Part shown: positions 8,486-17,062 of the stretch, piece by piece
Layout of the letters: every line of letters starts with the position of its first letter
Position numbering within the stretch: position 1 is the stretch's first letter
Assembly (NCBI GenBank): GCA_027484825.1
Contig: JAIXSE010000034.1
Span: 1-64,000 of the forward strand
Direction of reading: 5' to 3'
Origin: Rubrivivax sp.
Lineage (GTDB): Bacteria; Pseudomonadota; Gammaproteobacteria; Burkholderiales; Burkholderiaceae_C
DNA: 64,000 nucleotides
Made by a program: the position numbers and the translations under genes
The notes under the pieces: model-generated
Database searches by the model: none
The model's input: the letters and a program-made list of their open reading frames with translations, nothing else
Told to the model about the DNA's origin: nothing

Positions 8486-8528
8486 AGGCCGGGATCGCCC
8501 CTTGCTGCGACAAGACAAGGAGATCGCC

Positions 8529-8948
8529 ATGCAACAGAAGTTGGGTGGATGCCTCTGTGGCGACGTTCGCATCGCCGCCACCGGGCAGCCGTATCGCGTG
8601 GGCCTGTGCCACTGCCTGGATTGCCGCAAGCATCATGGGGCGCTGTTCCATGCGTCGGCGATCTATCCGGAGACTGCGGTGTCCGTCTCGGGGGAGACAC
8701 GCGAGTACGCGGGCCGGCACTTCTGTCCGCGCTGCGGCGCTTCGGTGTTCTCCCGGTCGGGCGACGAGATGGAAGTCAGCCTTGGCGCCTTTGACGACAT
8801 CGATCAGTTCAAACCGACCTACGAGCTGTGGACGATTCGGCGTGAGTCATGGCTGCCAGCGTTTCCGCTGTCTCGTCATTACAGCCAGGACCGGGAGAAC
8901 CCAGGTCGCCACGAGGATGGGGATGAGGATGAGCGCGGTCATCCCTGA
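8529..8948 (+). CDS. GFA-family (glutathione-dependent formaldehyde-activating enzyme-like) protein
   Basis: A 139-residue cytosolic protein starting at the ATG at 8529, with AAGGAGA as ribosome site. It carries the zinc-binding pattern of the GFA/CENP-V fold: GGCLCGDVR near the start, CHCLDCRKHHG (about residues 33-43) and FCPRCGASVF (about residues 69-78). Most members of this family have no demonstrated formaldehyde activity, so only the fold is confidently assigned. The charged C-terminal tail (ENPGRHEDGDEDERGH) is unusual. It may be the third gene of the cytochrome operon. Confidence 0.87.
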   Translation: MQQKLGGCLCGDVRIAATGQPYRVGLCHCLDCRKHHGALFHASAIYPETAVSVSGETREYAGRHFCPRCGASVFSRSGDEMEVSLGAFDDIDQFKPTYELWTIRRESWLPAFPLSRHYSQDRENPGRHEDGDEDERGHP

Positions 8949-8983
8949 AGTCGCGGTGCCTGGGCAACCGCGACGTGCACGTC

Positions 8984-9760
8984 TCAAGCCTTCAACACGC
9001 GCTCGAAGTGCGCCGCCATCGTCGGCCCGACTGCATCCGCGCGGTCCAGCACGCTCATATGGCCCGCTCCCGGCAGCGTGTGCAGGGTCGCGCCTGGCAG
9101 TTCCGCGGCCAGCAATCGTGCCATCTCCCGAGCCGTGGCCGGAGACTTCTCGCCGGCCACCAGCGTGACGGGCAGCGGCAGTCGATACGCATCAAACGGC
9201 CGCGCATCCACCGACACCGATTTGACTTCCAGGTGCATCTTCCAGCCCACCCGGCGCATGGCCGCGCGGGCCCGTTCACCCATGGCCTGCCAGGCGCCCG
9301 GGCCGTTCCAGTAGTCGATGAAGCGCTGCAGCCAGGCTTCGTCGCCGCCGTTCACGTCGTCGTCGAAGAAGCTGGCGTCGCTGTAGAGCTGATGGACGTC
9401 GGCTGCGGCGGCCGGGTCGATGTCATCGGCGCGGGCGCGCAGGGCTGCAAACACGACCGGCTCGTAAAGATAGAGTGACTTCACCCGGTCCGGCGCCTGC
9501 CGCGCCAGTTCCAGGGCCAGCAGACCGCCATAGGAATGGCCCACCAGATGCACGTCCCCCTCGACTTCGGCTAACTGGCCGGACAAGGCGGCCACATCCT
9601 CCGCCACTCGCACCTGCTCGGGCCGGCGCACCTCGTCACCCGGCGCGTAACCGCGATTGAACGGCGTCAGCACCGCCGCCTCCCCCGCCAGTGATTGGTA
9701 CGGGCTCCACATGAACGGCCCCAGACCGGTGGAATGCAGGAAGACGACGGTCGATGTCAT
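8984..9760 (-). CDS. Alpha/beta hydrolase
   Basis: A 258-residue cytosolic hydrolase from the ATG at 9760. The oxyanion region begins VVFLHSTGLGP, the nucleophile elbow is GHSYGG (Ser near residue 90), and the catalytic His lies in GAGHMSV near the C-terminus. Substrate unknown; relatives include esterases, haloperoxidase-like and C-C hydrolases. It is convergent with the GFA gene and divergent from the unknown gene at 9901. The ribosome site before the chosen ATG is weak, and an in-frame upstream start exists, but the hydrolase core begins just after this ATG. Confidence 0.85.
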   Translation of the reverse strand: MTSTVVFLHSTGLGPFMWSPYQSLAGEAAVLTPFNRGYAPGDEVRRPEQVRVAEDVAALSGQLAEVEGDVHLVGHSYGGLLALELARQAPDRVKSLYLYEPVVFAALRARADDIDPAAAADVHQLYSDASFFDDDVNGGDEAWLQRFIDYWNGPGAWQAMGERARAAMRRVGWKMHLEVKSVSVDARPFDAYRLPLPVTLVAGEKSPATAREMARLLAAELPGATLHTLPGAGHMSVLDRADAVGPTMAAHFERVLKA

Positions 9761-9900
9761 GGCGCTGCTTGCAAAATGAACGTCCGCCGACTCTACAAGC
9801 TTCTGGCCAGCGAACGCGGGGCCGGTCTTGAAATCCCGCTGCATGGGCCCAAGTACCAGAGAACTGTCTTTCAGCCCCTCTTTCAGCCCCTGTCAGCACC

Positions 9901-10248
9901 ATGAGTTCATCCACTGATGCAAGCCCGCGCGTGGTCCGACTGCCGGCCACGCTGAACAATCTGGCCCACCTGGCCACCATGCTGGAGAAGCTGGAGCGAA
10001 GCCGCCGTGCGCCCGATCCCGGCCAGTACCGACAACTGGTCGCCCGCGTCAGCGCGGAGCTGGCCCAGCAGGCCGGCCATGTGGCCCTGCCGCAGCTGCT
10101 GGAATGTTTCCCCGCCACTGCGGAGCTCTACGAGAACCAGCAGTACGACGTCGCCGGCCTGTGCCTGAGCCCGCTGGAGCGGTCGGTGCAGACGGAGCAG
10201 GCGGCCCGGGACGCGTTGAAGGCCTTGAAGGACTTTCGGCAACGCTGA
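9901..10248 (+). CDS. Small conserved-looking protein of unknown function
   Basis: A 115-residue, mostly helical, soluble protein with no signal peptide, transmembrane segment or recognised motif. Notable stretches are LNNLAHLATMLEKLERS and ELYENQQYDVAGLCLSPLERS. It starts at an ATG 10 bases after a 12-bp tandem duplication (TCTTTCAGCCCC at 9867-9878 and 9879-9890). Divergent from the hydrolase at 8984-9760. The frame is clean with strong G/C third-position bias, so I treat it as real. No function assigned. Confidence 0.65.
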   Translation: MSSSTDASPRVVRLPATLNNLAHLATMLEKLERSRRAPDPGQYRQLVARVSAELAQQAGHVALPQLLECFPATAELYENQQYDVAGLCLSPLERSVQTEQAARDALKALKDFRQR

Positions 10249-10258
10249 ACCGGCGCCC

Positions 10259-10324
10259 GCAATCCCGCGATCCCGCAATCCCGCATTAGGGCGGCGCGGC
10301 AGGGGGGAGCCTCTTCGCTCCCCC
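10259..10324. terminator. 8-bp triplicate repeat and bidirectional terminator hairpin
   Basis: Three near-identical 8-mers (GCAATCCC, GCGATCCC, GCAATCCC at 10259-10282) precede a hairpin with an 8-bp perfect stem GGGGGAGC / GCTCCCCC (10303-10310 and 10317-10324) and a 6-base loop. It lies between two convergent genes (ending at 10248 and 10331), so it can serve as a shared transcription terminator. Confidence 0.65.
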
Positions 10325-10330
10325 GACCGA

Positions 10331-11107
10331 TCAGTTCGCGGCGGCTTCCTGAATCAGCGCAGCCACTTCCTTCGGATGGGACACCATCAGGGCGTGGGAG
10401 CCGTTCTTCACCACGACCGTCTTCTTCGACTGGGCCCGCTCCGCCATGAAGGCCATGGCCTGCGGCGGAATGTTCAGGTCGCCCGTGCCGTAGATCGACC
10501 AGCTGGGAACGGTCTTCCAGGCCGGCGCCGGCGCCGCTTCCTTGAGCGCGGCTGCGGCAATCGGACGCTGCGTGGCAGCCATGGCACGCGCCTGGGCCAG
10601 CGGCACATCGGCGGCGAATTGCTTCGGGAACTTGTCCTGCTGCACGTACAGGTCTTCGCCGCCGTCCGCCAGCTTCACCGGCGCGGCCAGTGTGGGCGGC
10701 AGGGTGGAGCCGGGGAACTTGCCGGTCAGGTCCAGGGCGCTTTCGCCCTGGTCGGGCGCAAAGGCCGCCACATACACAAGCGCCTTCACATTGCTCAGGC
10801 CATTGGCCGCAGCGGTGATGACCGCGCCGCCGTAGGAGTGGCCCACCAGGACCACCGGACCATTGATGGACTTGGCCAGGGCGGCGACGGCTGCCCCGTC
10901 ACCGGCGACGCTGCGCAGCGGATTGGCAGCAGCGATGACGGTATAGCCCTTCTTGGACAGTTCGGCATACACGCCGTTCCAGCTGGACGAGCCGGCGAAG
11001 GCGCCGTGCACCAGCACGATGGTGGGCTTGCTGTCGGCCGCGAGCGCGGAGGCGGCGGCCAGGCTGAGGGTACTGACGGCCAGAAGGCCCTTGAGGATCT
11101 TGCGCAT
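10331..11107 (-). CDS. Exported alpha/beta hydrolase
   Basis: Encodes 258 residues from the ATG at 11107, chosen because it begins the signal peptide (KILKGLLAVSTLSLAAASALA, cleavage after about residue 23). The mature protein shows TIVLVHGAFAGSSSW, the nucleophile elbow VVLVGHSYGGAV, and the catalytic His in NGSHALMVSHP near the C-terminus. It resembles small salicylate-esterase/EstC-like hydrolases that are often exported in proteobacteria. Substrate unknown. Not closely similar to the cytosolic hydrolase at 8984-9760. Its terminator is probably the hairpin at 10303-10324. Confidence 0.87.
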   Translation of the reverse strand: MRKILKGLLAVSTLSLAAASALAADSKPTIVLVHGAFAGSSSWNGVYAELSKKGYTVIAAANPLRSVAGDGAAVAALAKSINGPVVLVGHSYGGAVITAAANGLSNVKALVYVAAFAPDQGESALDLTGKFPGSTLPPTLAAPVKLADGGEDLYVQQDKFPKQFAADVPLAQARAMAATQRPIAAAALKEAAPAPAWKTVPSWSIYGTGDLNIPPQAMAFMAERAQSKKTVVVKNGSHALMVSHPKEVAALIQEAAAN

Positions 11108-11282
11108 GGTGGGTGCTTTCGTTGTGGAAGCTTGTGACCCCACAACGGTAGGCCCCACCGGCCGATTCAGCGTCTCTCACCCGGCCAGTCGCCCAGGTGC
11201 AGATGGGAGCGGTGCACATCCCTCCTAAGGGAGGGGGCGTCGCCCGGCCACCAGCACAGGCATGCGGTGCGCCCCAATGACA

Positions 11283-11304
11283 GGCGGCCGCATCAGCGGC
11301 CGCC
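11283..11304 (-). terminator. Hairpin downstream of sedolisin gene
   Basis: Stem GGCGGCCG / CGGCCGCC (8 bp) with loop CATCAG, 25-46 bases beyond the stop codon of the leftward protease gene. It lacks a long T-run but is well placed as its terminator. Confidence 0.55.
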
Positions 11305-11328
11305 CCTTGGAAGCATGGTGCGGAGCGC

Positions 11329-13956
11329 TTACTTCGCGTTGATCACCACCGGGATGGTTGCCATGGTGCTGCGTCCCGCGTTGTCGGTGACGGACACCTG
11401 GATCCACCAGGTGCCGGTCACCGGCGCCGCCCAGGTCACCGCCGTGCTGGCCATGCCCAGGGAGGTGGAGAACTTGATCCCCGCCTGGTTGCTGGCCAAG
11501 GCCAGACCCGCCAGGCTGGCGCCCGCATCGGTCAGGTTGATGGTGCCGCTCAGGGCCTTGCCCGCCACGCCGGTGAAGACGGTGCTGAACACGGCCGGGC
11601 CGGTGCTGGTGCCCACCGCCACATTGATCACGCCACTGCCGACCAGGCCGGTCTTGGTGTCACGCGCTGCCACGGTCACGGCGTAGTTGCCGGCCACCGG
11701 CGTCGGCCAGGACAGCACACCGGCCGCGCTGATCGTCATGCCGGCCGGGGCGCCGCTCAGGCTCAGGGTGTAGGCATTGGCCGCCACCACCGATACCGGC
11801 GTGCTGAAGGCTGCGCCCGGATTCAGGGCGATCTGGCCGGACGCCACTTGCGGCGCGCCCACCGGATTCACCACCACCACATAGCTGCCGGTCGCTGACA
11901 GGCCGGTCTGGGTGGTGTCCGCCCGCAGGCTGAAGCGGAAGGTGCCGGCCACTGGCTTGGGCCAGGTCAGCGTTGCTCCATTGACGGTGGCCGCCGTCAG
12001 CGTCATGCCGGCGGGCGCGCCGACCAGGCTCAGCTTCACCGGATACCGGTCACCTGCCGACACCGGCAGCGTCAGCGCCACGCCAACAGTGGCGGTCAGG
12101 CTGCCATTGCTCACGATGGGCGGGGGCGGGGGCGCGATCACCACCGTGTAGACGCCGCTGCCGGTCAGGCCGGACTTGCTGTCCTTGGCGGTCACGGTCA
12201 CCTTGAAGCTGCCGGTGACCGGGCTCGGCCAATTGACGTTGCTGCCGGACAGCACCATGCCAGCCGGTGCACCACTGAGTGACAGCGTCACCGGATTGGC
12301 CGCCGACACCGACGGCGTGAAGCTCACCGCCATGCCGTAGTTGCCGTTGACGGTGGCGGCCACCACGGTGGGCGCCACCGGCGCGGTCGGCGTTGTGGCG
12401 CTGGCCAGCAGGTTGACCATGGTCAGCCCATTGGGCGTACCCAGACCGGTGGGGGCGTCATAACCGGCGCGTGCAGCGCAGATGACGCACAGGCCGTTGC
12501 TGCCCTGCGTCACGTCCAGGAAGGCCCCTGCGTAGGTGGTGGCATTGGACAGTGCCTGATAGAGCGTCGCATGCGGTGAGCCCATCGGCCCCTTGCCGGC
12601 CAGTGCCCGTTGAGCATTGGCCACCGCCGCCAGACCCGCCCACTGCGGCGTGGACATGCTGGTGCCGCCAGTGGTCACCCAGCTCACCTGGCAGAAGGTG
12701 CAGGTCAGCTGGTTGGGAATCACGGCCACATACTGACCGGTGGTCGGGTCCGCATTCATCGACACATCCGCCACGGCGCGACGGGTGATGGCGGTGTTGC
12801 GCAGCAATGTGGCGTTCTGATAGCTGGGCAGGCCCACATAGGCGCTGATGCCGCCACCGGCCAGGGACCAGGCGGTTTCGGTGCGAGTGCCGGTGCCGCT
12901 GTAGCGCAGGCTGGTGCCGCCCACCGCGACCACGGAAGGAGAAGCAGCCGGCCAGTTCACGGCCGTTCCGCTGTCGCCGGTGGCGGCGAAGTAGGTCATG
13001 CCGGTGCCCTTGAACACGCTCTCGTAGCTGCTGAAGTAGCTGCCCTCCTGCGCACCAAAGCTCATCGACACCACGCCCGGCCCCATGCGGTTGGCCAGTT
13101 GAATGGCACTGCCCAGGGCGGTGAGACTCGCATCAGATCCTTCGATCAGGACGATGCGGGCCAGCGGCGCAATGGCATGGGCCCATTGCACGTCCAGCGC
13201 GATCTCGGTGGCCCACTGGGCGTCATACCGCGGATAGCTGGCAGCAATCGTGCCGCCATTGCCGCTGGCCACCTGGTAGAACTCGCAGGTGGTGGCGGTG
13301 GTGGAGGGGGCCGGCAAGGGCAGCGTGGCGGTAGGGGACAGCGTCTTCTGCGTGCAGGCCGGCAGACCGAACAGGCTGCTGAAGGCCGACAGTTCACCGA
13401 AGGCATATTGGTCGTGGAAGGCATCCACGATGTAGATGGTCTGACCGGCGCCGAGCTGGGCTGCCTGCAGAGCGGTCATGCCCGTCAGGTTGCTGGGCAC
13501 CGGCGGCAGGCCGTAGGCGGCGCGAATCTGGGCCGGCGTGTAGGTGACACTCGCCGCCGCGGTGGCCTGCGGCGATGCATTGGTGCTCAGGGCGTTGGCC
13601 CGGCCGGTGCCGTCCGCCACCTCCTGGAAGGTCAGGGCACGGGTGGACATGCCCTGGCGGGACGCGGGAATCGTGACCGAGCGCGGCTGTTGATGGGCGC
13701 TGCTGGAGCTGCCGTCGCGGTCCACCTCACTCGGCGCTCCGGGCAAGACCGGCGACAGGTGGTAGGTGGGTTGAAGCTGGATCGAGGCCGCCAGTGCGGC
13801 GGCCGATGCGGCTGAATCCGCCGCGGCTGCCGAGGCGCCCGGCGCGGTGTCGGAACTCCCGCCGCCGCATCCGACCAAGGTCAGGACCAGACTCGACAGG
13901 AGCGCCGCAGCCAGAGGCTTGGCGCGGTGGAAGGAAGGAGAAGAGTGATGCTGCAT
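11329..13956 (-). CDS. Sedolisin-type (S53) serine-carboxyl protease lipoprotein with Ig-like repeats
   Basis: An 875-residue exported protein. A lipoprotein signal ends at LTLVG-C30 followed by GGGSSD, suggesting outer-membrane anchoring. Residues about 150-520 form the protease domain: E251 and D255 in WATEIALD, the oxyanion Asp in ATGDSG, and the nucleophile S433 in GGTSMSTPQWAG, the Glu-Asp-Ser set of family S53. The C-terminal 350 residues contain about three to four similar modules with recurring 'LSGAPAGM' and 'PVAG.Y.VTV.A.D..TGL.GSG' patterns, i.e. putative Ig-like (He_PIG-type) domains. The usual long activation prodomain looks shortened. Probably a secreted or surface peptidase for nutrient proteins. 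Confidence 0.9.
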   Translation of the reverse strand: MQHHSSPSFHRAKPLAAALLSSLVLTLVGCGGGSSDTAPGASAAAADSAASAAALAASIQLQPTYHLSPVLPGAPSEVDRDGSSSSAHQQPRSVTIPASRQGMSTRALTFQEVADGTGRANALSTNASPQATAAASVTYTPAQIRAAYGLPPVPSNLTGMTALQAAQLGAGQTIYIVDAFHDQYAFGELSAFSSLFGLPACTQKTLSPTATLPLPAPSTTATTCEFYQVASGNGGTIAASYPRYDAQWATEIALDVQWAHAIAPLARIVLIEGSDASLTALGSAIQLANRMGPGVVSMSFGAQEGSYFSSYESVFKGTGMTYFAATGDSGTAVNWPAASPSVVAVGGTSLRYSGTGTRTETAWSLAGGGISAYVGLPSYQNATLLRNTAITRRAVADVSMNADPTTGQYVAVIPNQLTCTFCQVSWVTTGGTSMSTPQWAGLAAVANAQRALAGKGPMGSPHATLYQALSNATTYAGAFLDVTQGSNGLCVICAARAGYDAPTGLGTPNGLTMVNLLASATTPTAPVAPTVVAATVNGNYGMAVSFTPSVSAANPVTLSLSGAPAGMVLSGSNVNWPSPVTGSFKVTVTAKDSKSGLTGSGVYTVVIAPPPPPIVSNGSLTATVGVALTLPVSAGDRYPVKLSLVGAPAGMTLTAATVNGATLTWPKPVAGTFRFSLRADTTQTGLSATGSYVVVVNPVGAPQVASGQIALNPGAAFSTPVSVVAANAYTLSLSGAPAGMTISAAGVLSWPTPVAGNYAVTVAARDTKTGLVGSGVINVAVGTSTGPAVFSTVFTGVAGKALSGTINLTDAGASLAGLALASNQAGIKFSTSLGMASTAVTWAAPVTGTWWIQVSVTDNAGRSTMATIPVVINAK

Positions 13957-14391
13957 GGCGAGGGTCTGACGTCACACGCGCGCAGCCACGCACCGGACCG
14001 TTTCGACGACCCTGCGGCGGCCCCGCTGCCGTGGCATGAATGACATGCGGTAGGCCGGAAGCTTTGCGCCCCAGCCTTTCGACTGGTTTGCCCTGGTGCG
14101 GGAGATTCCACTTAAGGGGGATCCCGCAGTCACGAATTGTTTCGGCGGCGAAGTCCGAACGCAAGGGCGCAAAACGCCCTAAGTGGGGTTCCGTACACCG
14201 TGCAGCAAGAAGCCGTGCGTTCGTGCACGGGGAAGCGCTATCCCGGCCAGCGGTTCAGCGCCGCTTCAGGTTGGTGGTCAGACACCAGCCTTTTTTGTCG
14301 TGGCAGCCATCTCTCTTTACCAAACTTTGGGATGGACTGACGCAGGCTTATCGGTCCGCGACGCATCATCTCGGCCACTGATCTGCGTGCC
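13957..14391. other. Intergenic region without a recognisable gene
   Basis: A 435-base divergent gap between the leftward protease and rightward gmhA. It must hold both promoters. I see no convincing coding frame, RNA gene, strong inverted repeat or riboswitch in it. Short open frames here lack a ribosome site and do not resemble known proteins. Confidence 0.5.
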
Positions 14392-14961
14392 ATGACATCC
14401 CTCTTTCTTTCGAATCTGACCAGCCATCAGGCCCTGATGGCAGAGCTCTCCGTACTGGACGAGACCATCACCGATGCTGGCGATGTGCTGGCAGCGCTGA
14501 TGGCCGCCGGTGGCAAGCTGATGTTCTGCGGCAATGGCGGCTCGGCCGCCGACAGCCAGCATCTGGCCGCTGAACTCACCGGTCGCTTCATGAAGGATCG
14601 ACGTCCGCTCGCCGGTCTGGCGCTGAGCACCGACAGCTCCGCGCTCACCTGCATCGGCAATGACTACAGCTATGACGACGTCTTCGTACGACAGGTGCAG
14701 GCCCTGGGCCGCCCGGGGGATGCCTTGCTGGCCATTTCCACCTCGGGCCAGTCGGCCAATGTCATCAAGGCGGTGCAGGCCGCGCGCGAGATCGGCATCT
14801 ACACCGTGGGCCTGCTGGGCCGGGACGGTGGCGCGCTGCGCTCCTTGTGCGACACCGCCATCGTGGTGCCAGGCCAGGTGACGGCGCGCATCCAGGAAGC
14901 CCATCTGCTGATCGGCCACACGCTGTGCGGTCTCATCGAATCGGGCCTGGGGGTGGCATGA
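14392..14961 (+). CDS. gmhA: Sedoheptulose-7-phosphate isomerase
   Basis: A 189-residue SIS-domain isomerase that converts D-sedoheptulose 7-phosphate to D-glycero-D-manno-heptose 7-phosphate, the first step of ADP-heptose synthesis for LPS core. Motifs: GNGGSAADSQHLAAEL (phosphate and active-site region), LALSTDSSALT and the SIS signature STSGQSANV. The C-terminal helix QEAHLLIGHTLCGLIE is typical. Length is normal for GmhA. First of four genes joined by 4-base overlaps (ATGA/ATGA/GTGA), so translation is coupled through the pathway order. Confidence 0.95.
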   Translation: MTSLFLSNLTSHQALMAELSVLDETITDAGDVLAALMAAGGKLMFCGNGGSAADSQHLAAELTGRFMKDRRPLAGLALSTDSSALTCIGNDYSYDDVFVRQVQALGRPGDALLAISTSGQSANVIKAVQAAREIGIYTVGLLGRDGGALRSLCDTAIVVPGQVTARIQEAHLLIGHTLCGLIESGLGVA

Positions 14962-15902
14962 GTACGGAAGGCCTCATGCCGCCGCCGCAGGTGCTGGCCC
15001 AGTGCCGGGTGCTGGTGGTGGGCGATGTGATGCTGGACCGCTACTGGCACGGCGTGGTGGACCGCATCTCGCCGGAAGCCCCGGTGCCGGTGGTGCGCAT
15101 GGAGCGGGAGGAAGACCGGCTGGGCGGTGCGGCGAATGTGGCCTTCAACGTGGCCACGCTGGGCGCGCAGGCCAGCCTGCTGACGGTGACCGGCGACGAC
15201 GCGCCCGCTGATGCGCTGCGCCGGCTGCTGCTGCGCAGCGGCGTGGAGCCGCTCCTGATGGCCGATGAAGGCATGTCCACCATCGTCAAGCTGCGGGTGA
15301 TCGGACGCTCGCAGCAGCTGCTGCGCATCGATGTGGAGCAAGCGCCCAGTTTGGCTGCGCTGGCACGTCTGGAGGCGGCCTTTGCCGAGCAGGTGCACCG
15401 TCACGACGTGGTGCTGTTCTCCGACTATGCCAAAGGCGCCCTGAGCGGCATCGACCGCTTGATGGGGCTGGCCCGTGCGGCCGGCAAGCCGGTGCTGGTC
15501 GATCCCAAAGGGCATGACTACCGCCGCTATGCGGGCGCCAGCCTGATCACACCCAACCGGGCCGAGCTGGCCCAGGTGGTCGGCACCTGGCGGGACGAAG
15601 ACGATCTCATCCGACGGGTGCAGGTCCTGCGGGACGAGATCCAGGTGCCGGCCCTGCTGCTGACCCGCTCGGAGGAAGGCATGACGCTGTTCACGCCTGA
15701 TGCCATCCAGCATGAACCGGCGCGGGCCCGGGAAGTGTTTGACGTTACCGGCGCGGGTGACACCGTCATTGCGACGCTGGCGGTGCTGCTGGGCGCCGGC
15801 CAACCGCTGGCCGCTGCGATGCCCCTTGCTAACAAGGCCGGTGGCATTGTGGTGGGCCGATTCGGCACGGCGGCCGTCCGCTACGAGGACCTTGCCGCAT
15901 GA
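14958..15902 (+). CDS. hldA: D-glycero-beta-D-manno-heptose-7-phosphate kinase
   Basis: Encodes 314 residues from the ATG overlapping the gmhA stop. A PfkB/ribokinase-fold kinase: N-terminal VVGDVMLDRYWHG, LGGAANVAFNVATLG, and the catalytic signature DVTGAGDTVIATLA near the C-terminus. It phosphorylates heptose 7-phosphate at C1 to give the 1,7-bisphosphate. It corresponds to the kinase half of the E. coli bifunctional HldE (RfaE); here the adenylyltransferase half is a separate gene (15899), the arrangement common in betaproteobacteria. Confidence 0.95.
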   Translation: MSTEGLMPPPQVLAQCRVLVVGDVMLDRYWHGVVDRISPEAPVPVVRMEREEDRLGGAANVAFNVATLGAQASLLTVTGDDAPADALRRLLLRSGVEPLLMADEGMSTIVKLRVIGRSQQLLRIDVEQAPSLAALARLEAAFAEQVHRHDVVLFSDYAKGALSGIDRLMGLARAAGKPVLVDPKGHDYRRYAGASLITPNRAELAQVVGTWRDEDDLIRRVQVLRDEIQVPALLLTRSEEGMTLFTPDAIQHEPARAREVFDVTGAGDTVIATLAVLLGAGQPLAAAMPLANKAGGIVVGRFGTAAVRYEDLAA

Positions 15903-16405
15903 CGCGCCCCGCCCTGGACACCAAGCTGCTGGAGGCCCGCACCCTGAGCGATGAAGCCCTCACGCAGGCGCTGTCCGCGCTGCCGCGTCCCTGGGTCTTC
16001 ACCAACGGGGTGTTTGACGTGCTGCACCGGGGTCATGTGAGCTATCTGCATGCCGCGCGCCAACTGGGCGGCAGTCTCCTGGTGGCGATCAACACTGACG
16101 CGTCAGCGCGCGGACTGGGCAAGGGACCCGACCGGCCGCTCAACCGCGAGCAGGACCGCGCGCTGGTGCTGGCTGGTCTCGCGTCGGTGGATGCGGTGCT
16201 GTTCTTCGACGAACCCACGCCCTGCGAGCTGCTGGCCCGGATCCGTCCGGCGCTGTATGTGAAGGGCGGTGACTACGACATGGCGTCGCTGCCCGAAACC
16301 CGTCTGATGGCGAGCTGGGGCGGTGAAGCCCTGGCGATTCCGTTTGTGTCGGGGTATTCGACCACGTCACTGGTGCAACGCATTCGGCAGAGCGGGCCCC
16401 AGTGA
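15899..16405 (+). CDS. hldC: D-glycero-beta-D-manno-heptose 1-phosphate adenylyltransferase
   Basis: A 168-residue cytidylyltransferase-fold enzyme overlapping hldA by ATGA. Nucleotide-binding motif FTNGVFDVLHRGHVSYL contains the HxGH signature (residues about 38-54). The motif YSTTSLVQRI lies at the C-terminus. It transfers AMP from ATP to heptose 1-phosphate to give ADP-D-glycero-beta-D-manno-heptose. Homologous to the C-terminal half of HldE (RfaE2). Pathway position after the GmhB step, but encoded before gmhB. Confidence 0.95.
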   Translation: MTRPALDTKLLEARTLSDEALTQALSALPRPWVFTNGVFDVLHRGHVSYLHAARQLGGSLLVAINTDASARGLGKGPDRPLNREQDRALVLAGLASVDAVLFFDEPTPCELLARIRPALYVKGGDYDMASLPETRLMASWGGEALAIPFVSGYSTTSLVQRIRQSGPQ

Positions 16406-16998
16406 GCGGACGCATCGCCGCCTTTCTCGACCGGGACGGCGTGATCAATCTGGATCACGGCTATGTCCACCGATGGGCGGACTTCAGCTTCGTGCCGGGC
16501 GCGGTGCAGGCGCTGCGTCAACTGCAGGCGGCGGGCCATGCGCTGGTCATCGTGACCAATCAGTCTGGCGTGGCGCGCGGCCGGTATGCGGAGGCGGAAG
16601 TGCTGGCGCTTGGTGAGCAGCTGCGCGCACATCTGCTGGGCGAGGGCATCCGGCTGGCGGCCATCGAATACTGCCCTCATCTGCCCGGCGGCACCGTGCC
16701 GGCCTATGCCGTGCCCTGTGACTGCCGCAAGCCGGCGCCGGGCATGATCTTGCGGGCGGCCCAAGCGCTGGACATCGACCTGGCGCGGTCCATGATGGTG
16801 GGGGACAAGCCGTCCGACATTGAAGCGGCGCATCGGGCCGGCGTGGGCCAGGCGTTTCTCGTGGCCACTGATGGGGTTGGGGAGCCCGCCCCGCTGCCGG
16901 CGACCCTGTCTCACACGCCGCGCTACCGCTGCTTGCTGGAGGCCGTGCAGGCCTGGCTGGGGCCGTCTGCGGGGCCCCATTCGACCCTGAGGCCCTGA
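16402..16998 (+). CDS. gmhB: D-glycero-beta-D-manno-heptose-1,7-bisphosphate 7-phosphatase
   Basis: A 198-residue HAD-superfamily phosphatase starting at GTG overlapping the hldC stop (GTGA). Catalytic motif FLDRDGVIN (DxDGV, residues about 8-16), IVTNQSGVARG, KPAPGMI and MVGDKPSDIEAA. The HisB-like zinc site is visible as C-P-H followed by C-D-C before RKPAPG. It removes the 7-phosphate to give heptose 1-phosphate. The epimerase HldD, which finishes the pathway, is not in the window. Confidence 0.95.
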   Translation: MSGRIAAFLDRDGVINLDHGYVHRWADFSFVPGAVQALRQLQAAGHALVIVTNQSGVARGRYAEAEVLALGEQLRAHLLGEGIRLAAIEYCPHLPGGTVPAYAVPCDCRKPAPGMILRAAQALDIDLARSMMVGDKPSDIEAAHRAGVGQAFLVATDGVGEPAPLPATLSHTPRYRCLLEAVQAWLGPSAGPHSTLRP

Positions 16999-17062
16999 GC
17001 GACGGCGCACGAGCTTGAACGAGGCCCTGAACCAGGGCGTTGGCAGGTCATTTAGAGAGGTC

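Noticed and set aside
8984-11107. The two alpha/beta hydrolases as a duplicated pair
   Set aside because: They share only fold-level motifs; one is exported and one cytosolic, and their sequences around the nucleophile and His differ enough that recent duplication is unlikely.
13957-14391. Short open frames in the gap before gmhA
   Set aside because: They overlap each other in several frames, lack ribosome sites and show no similarity to known proteins; treated as intergenic.
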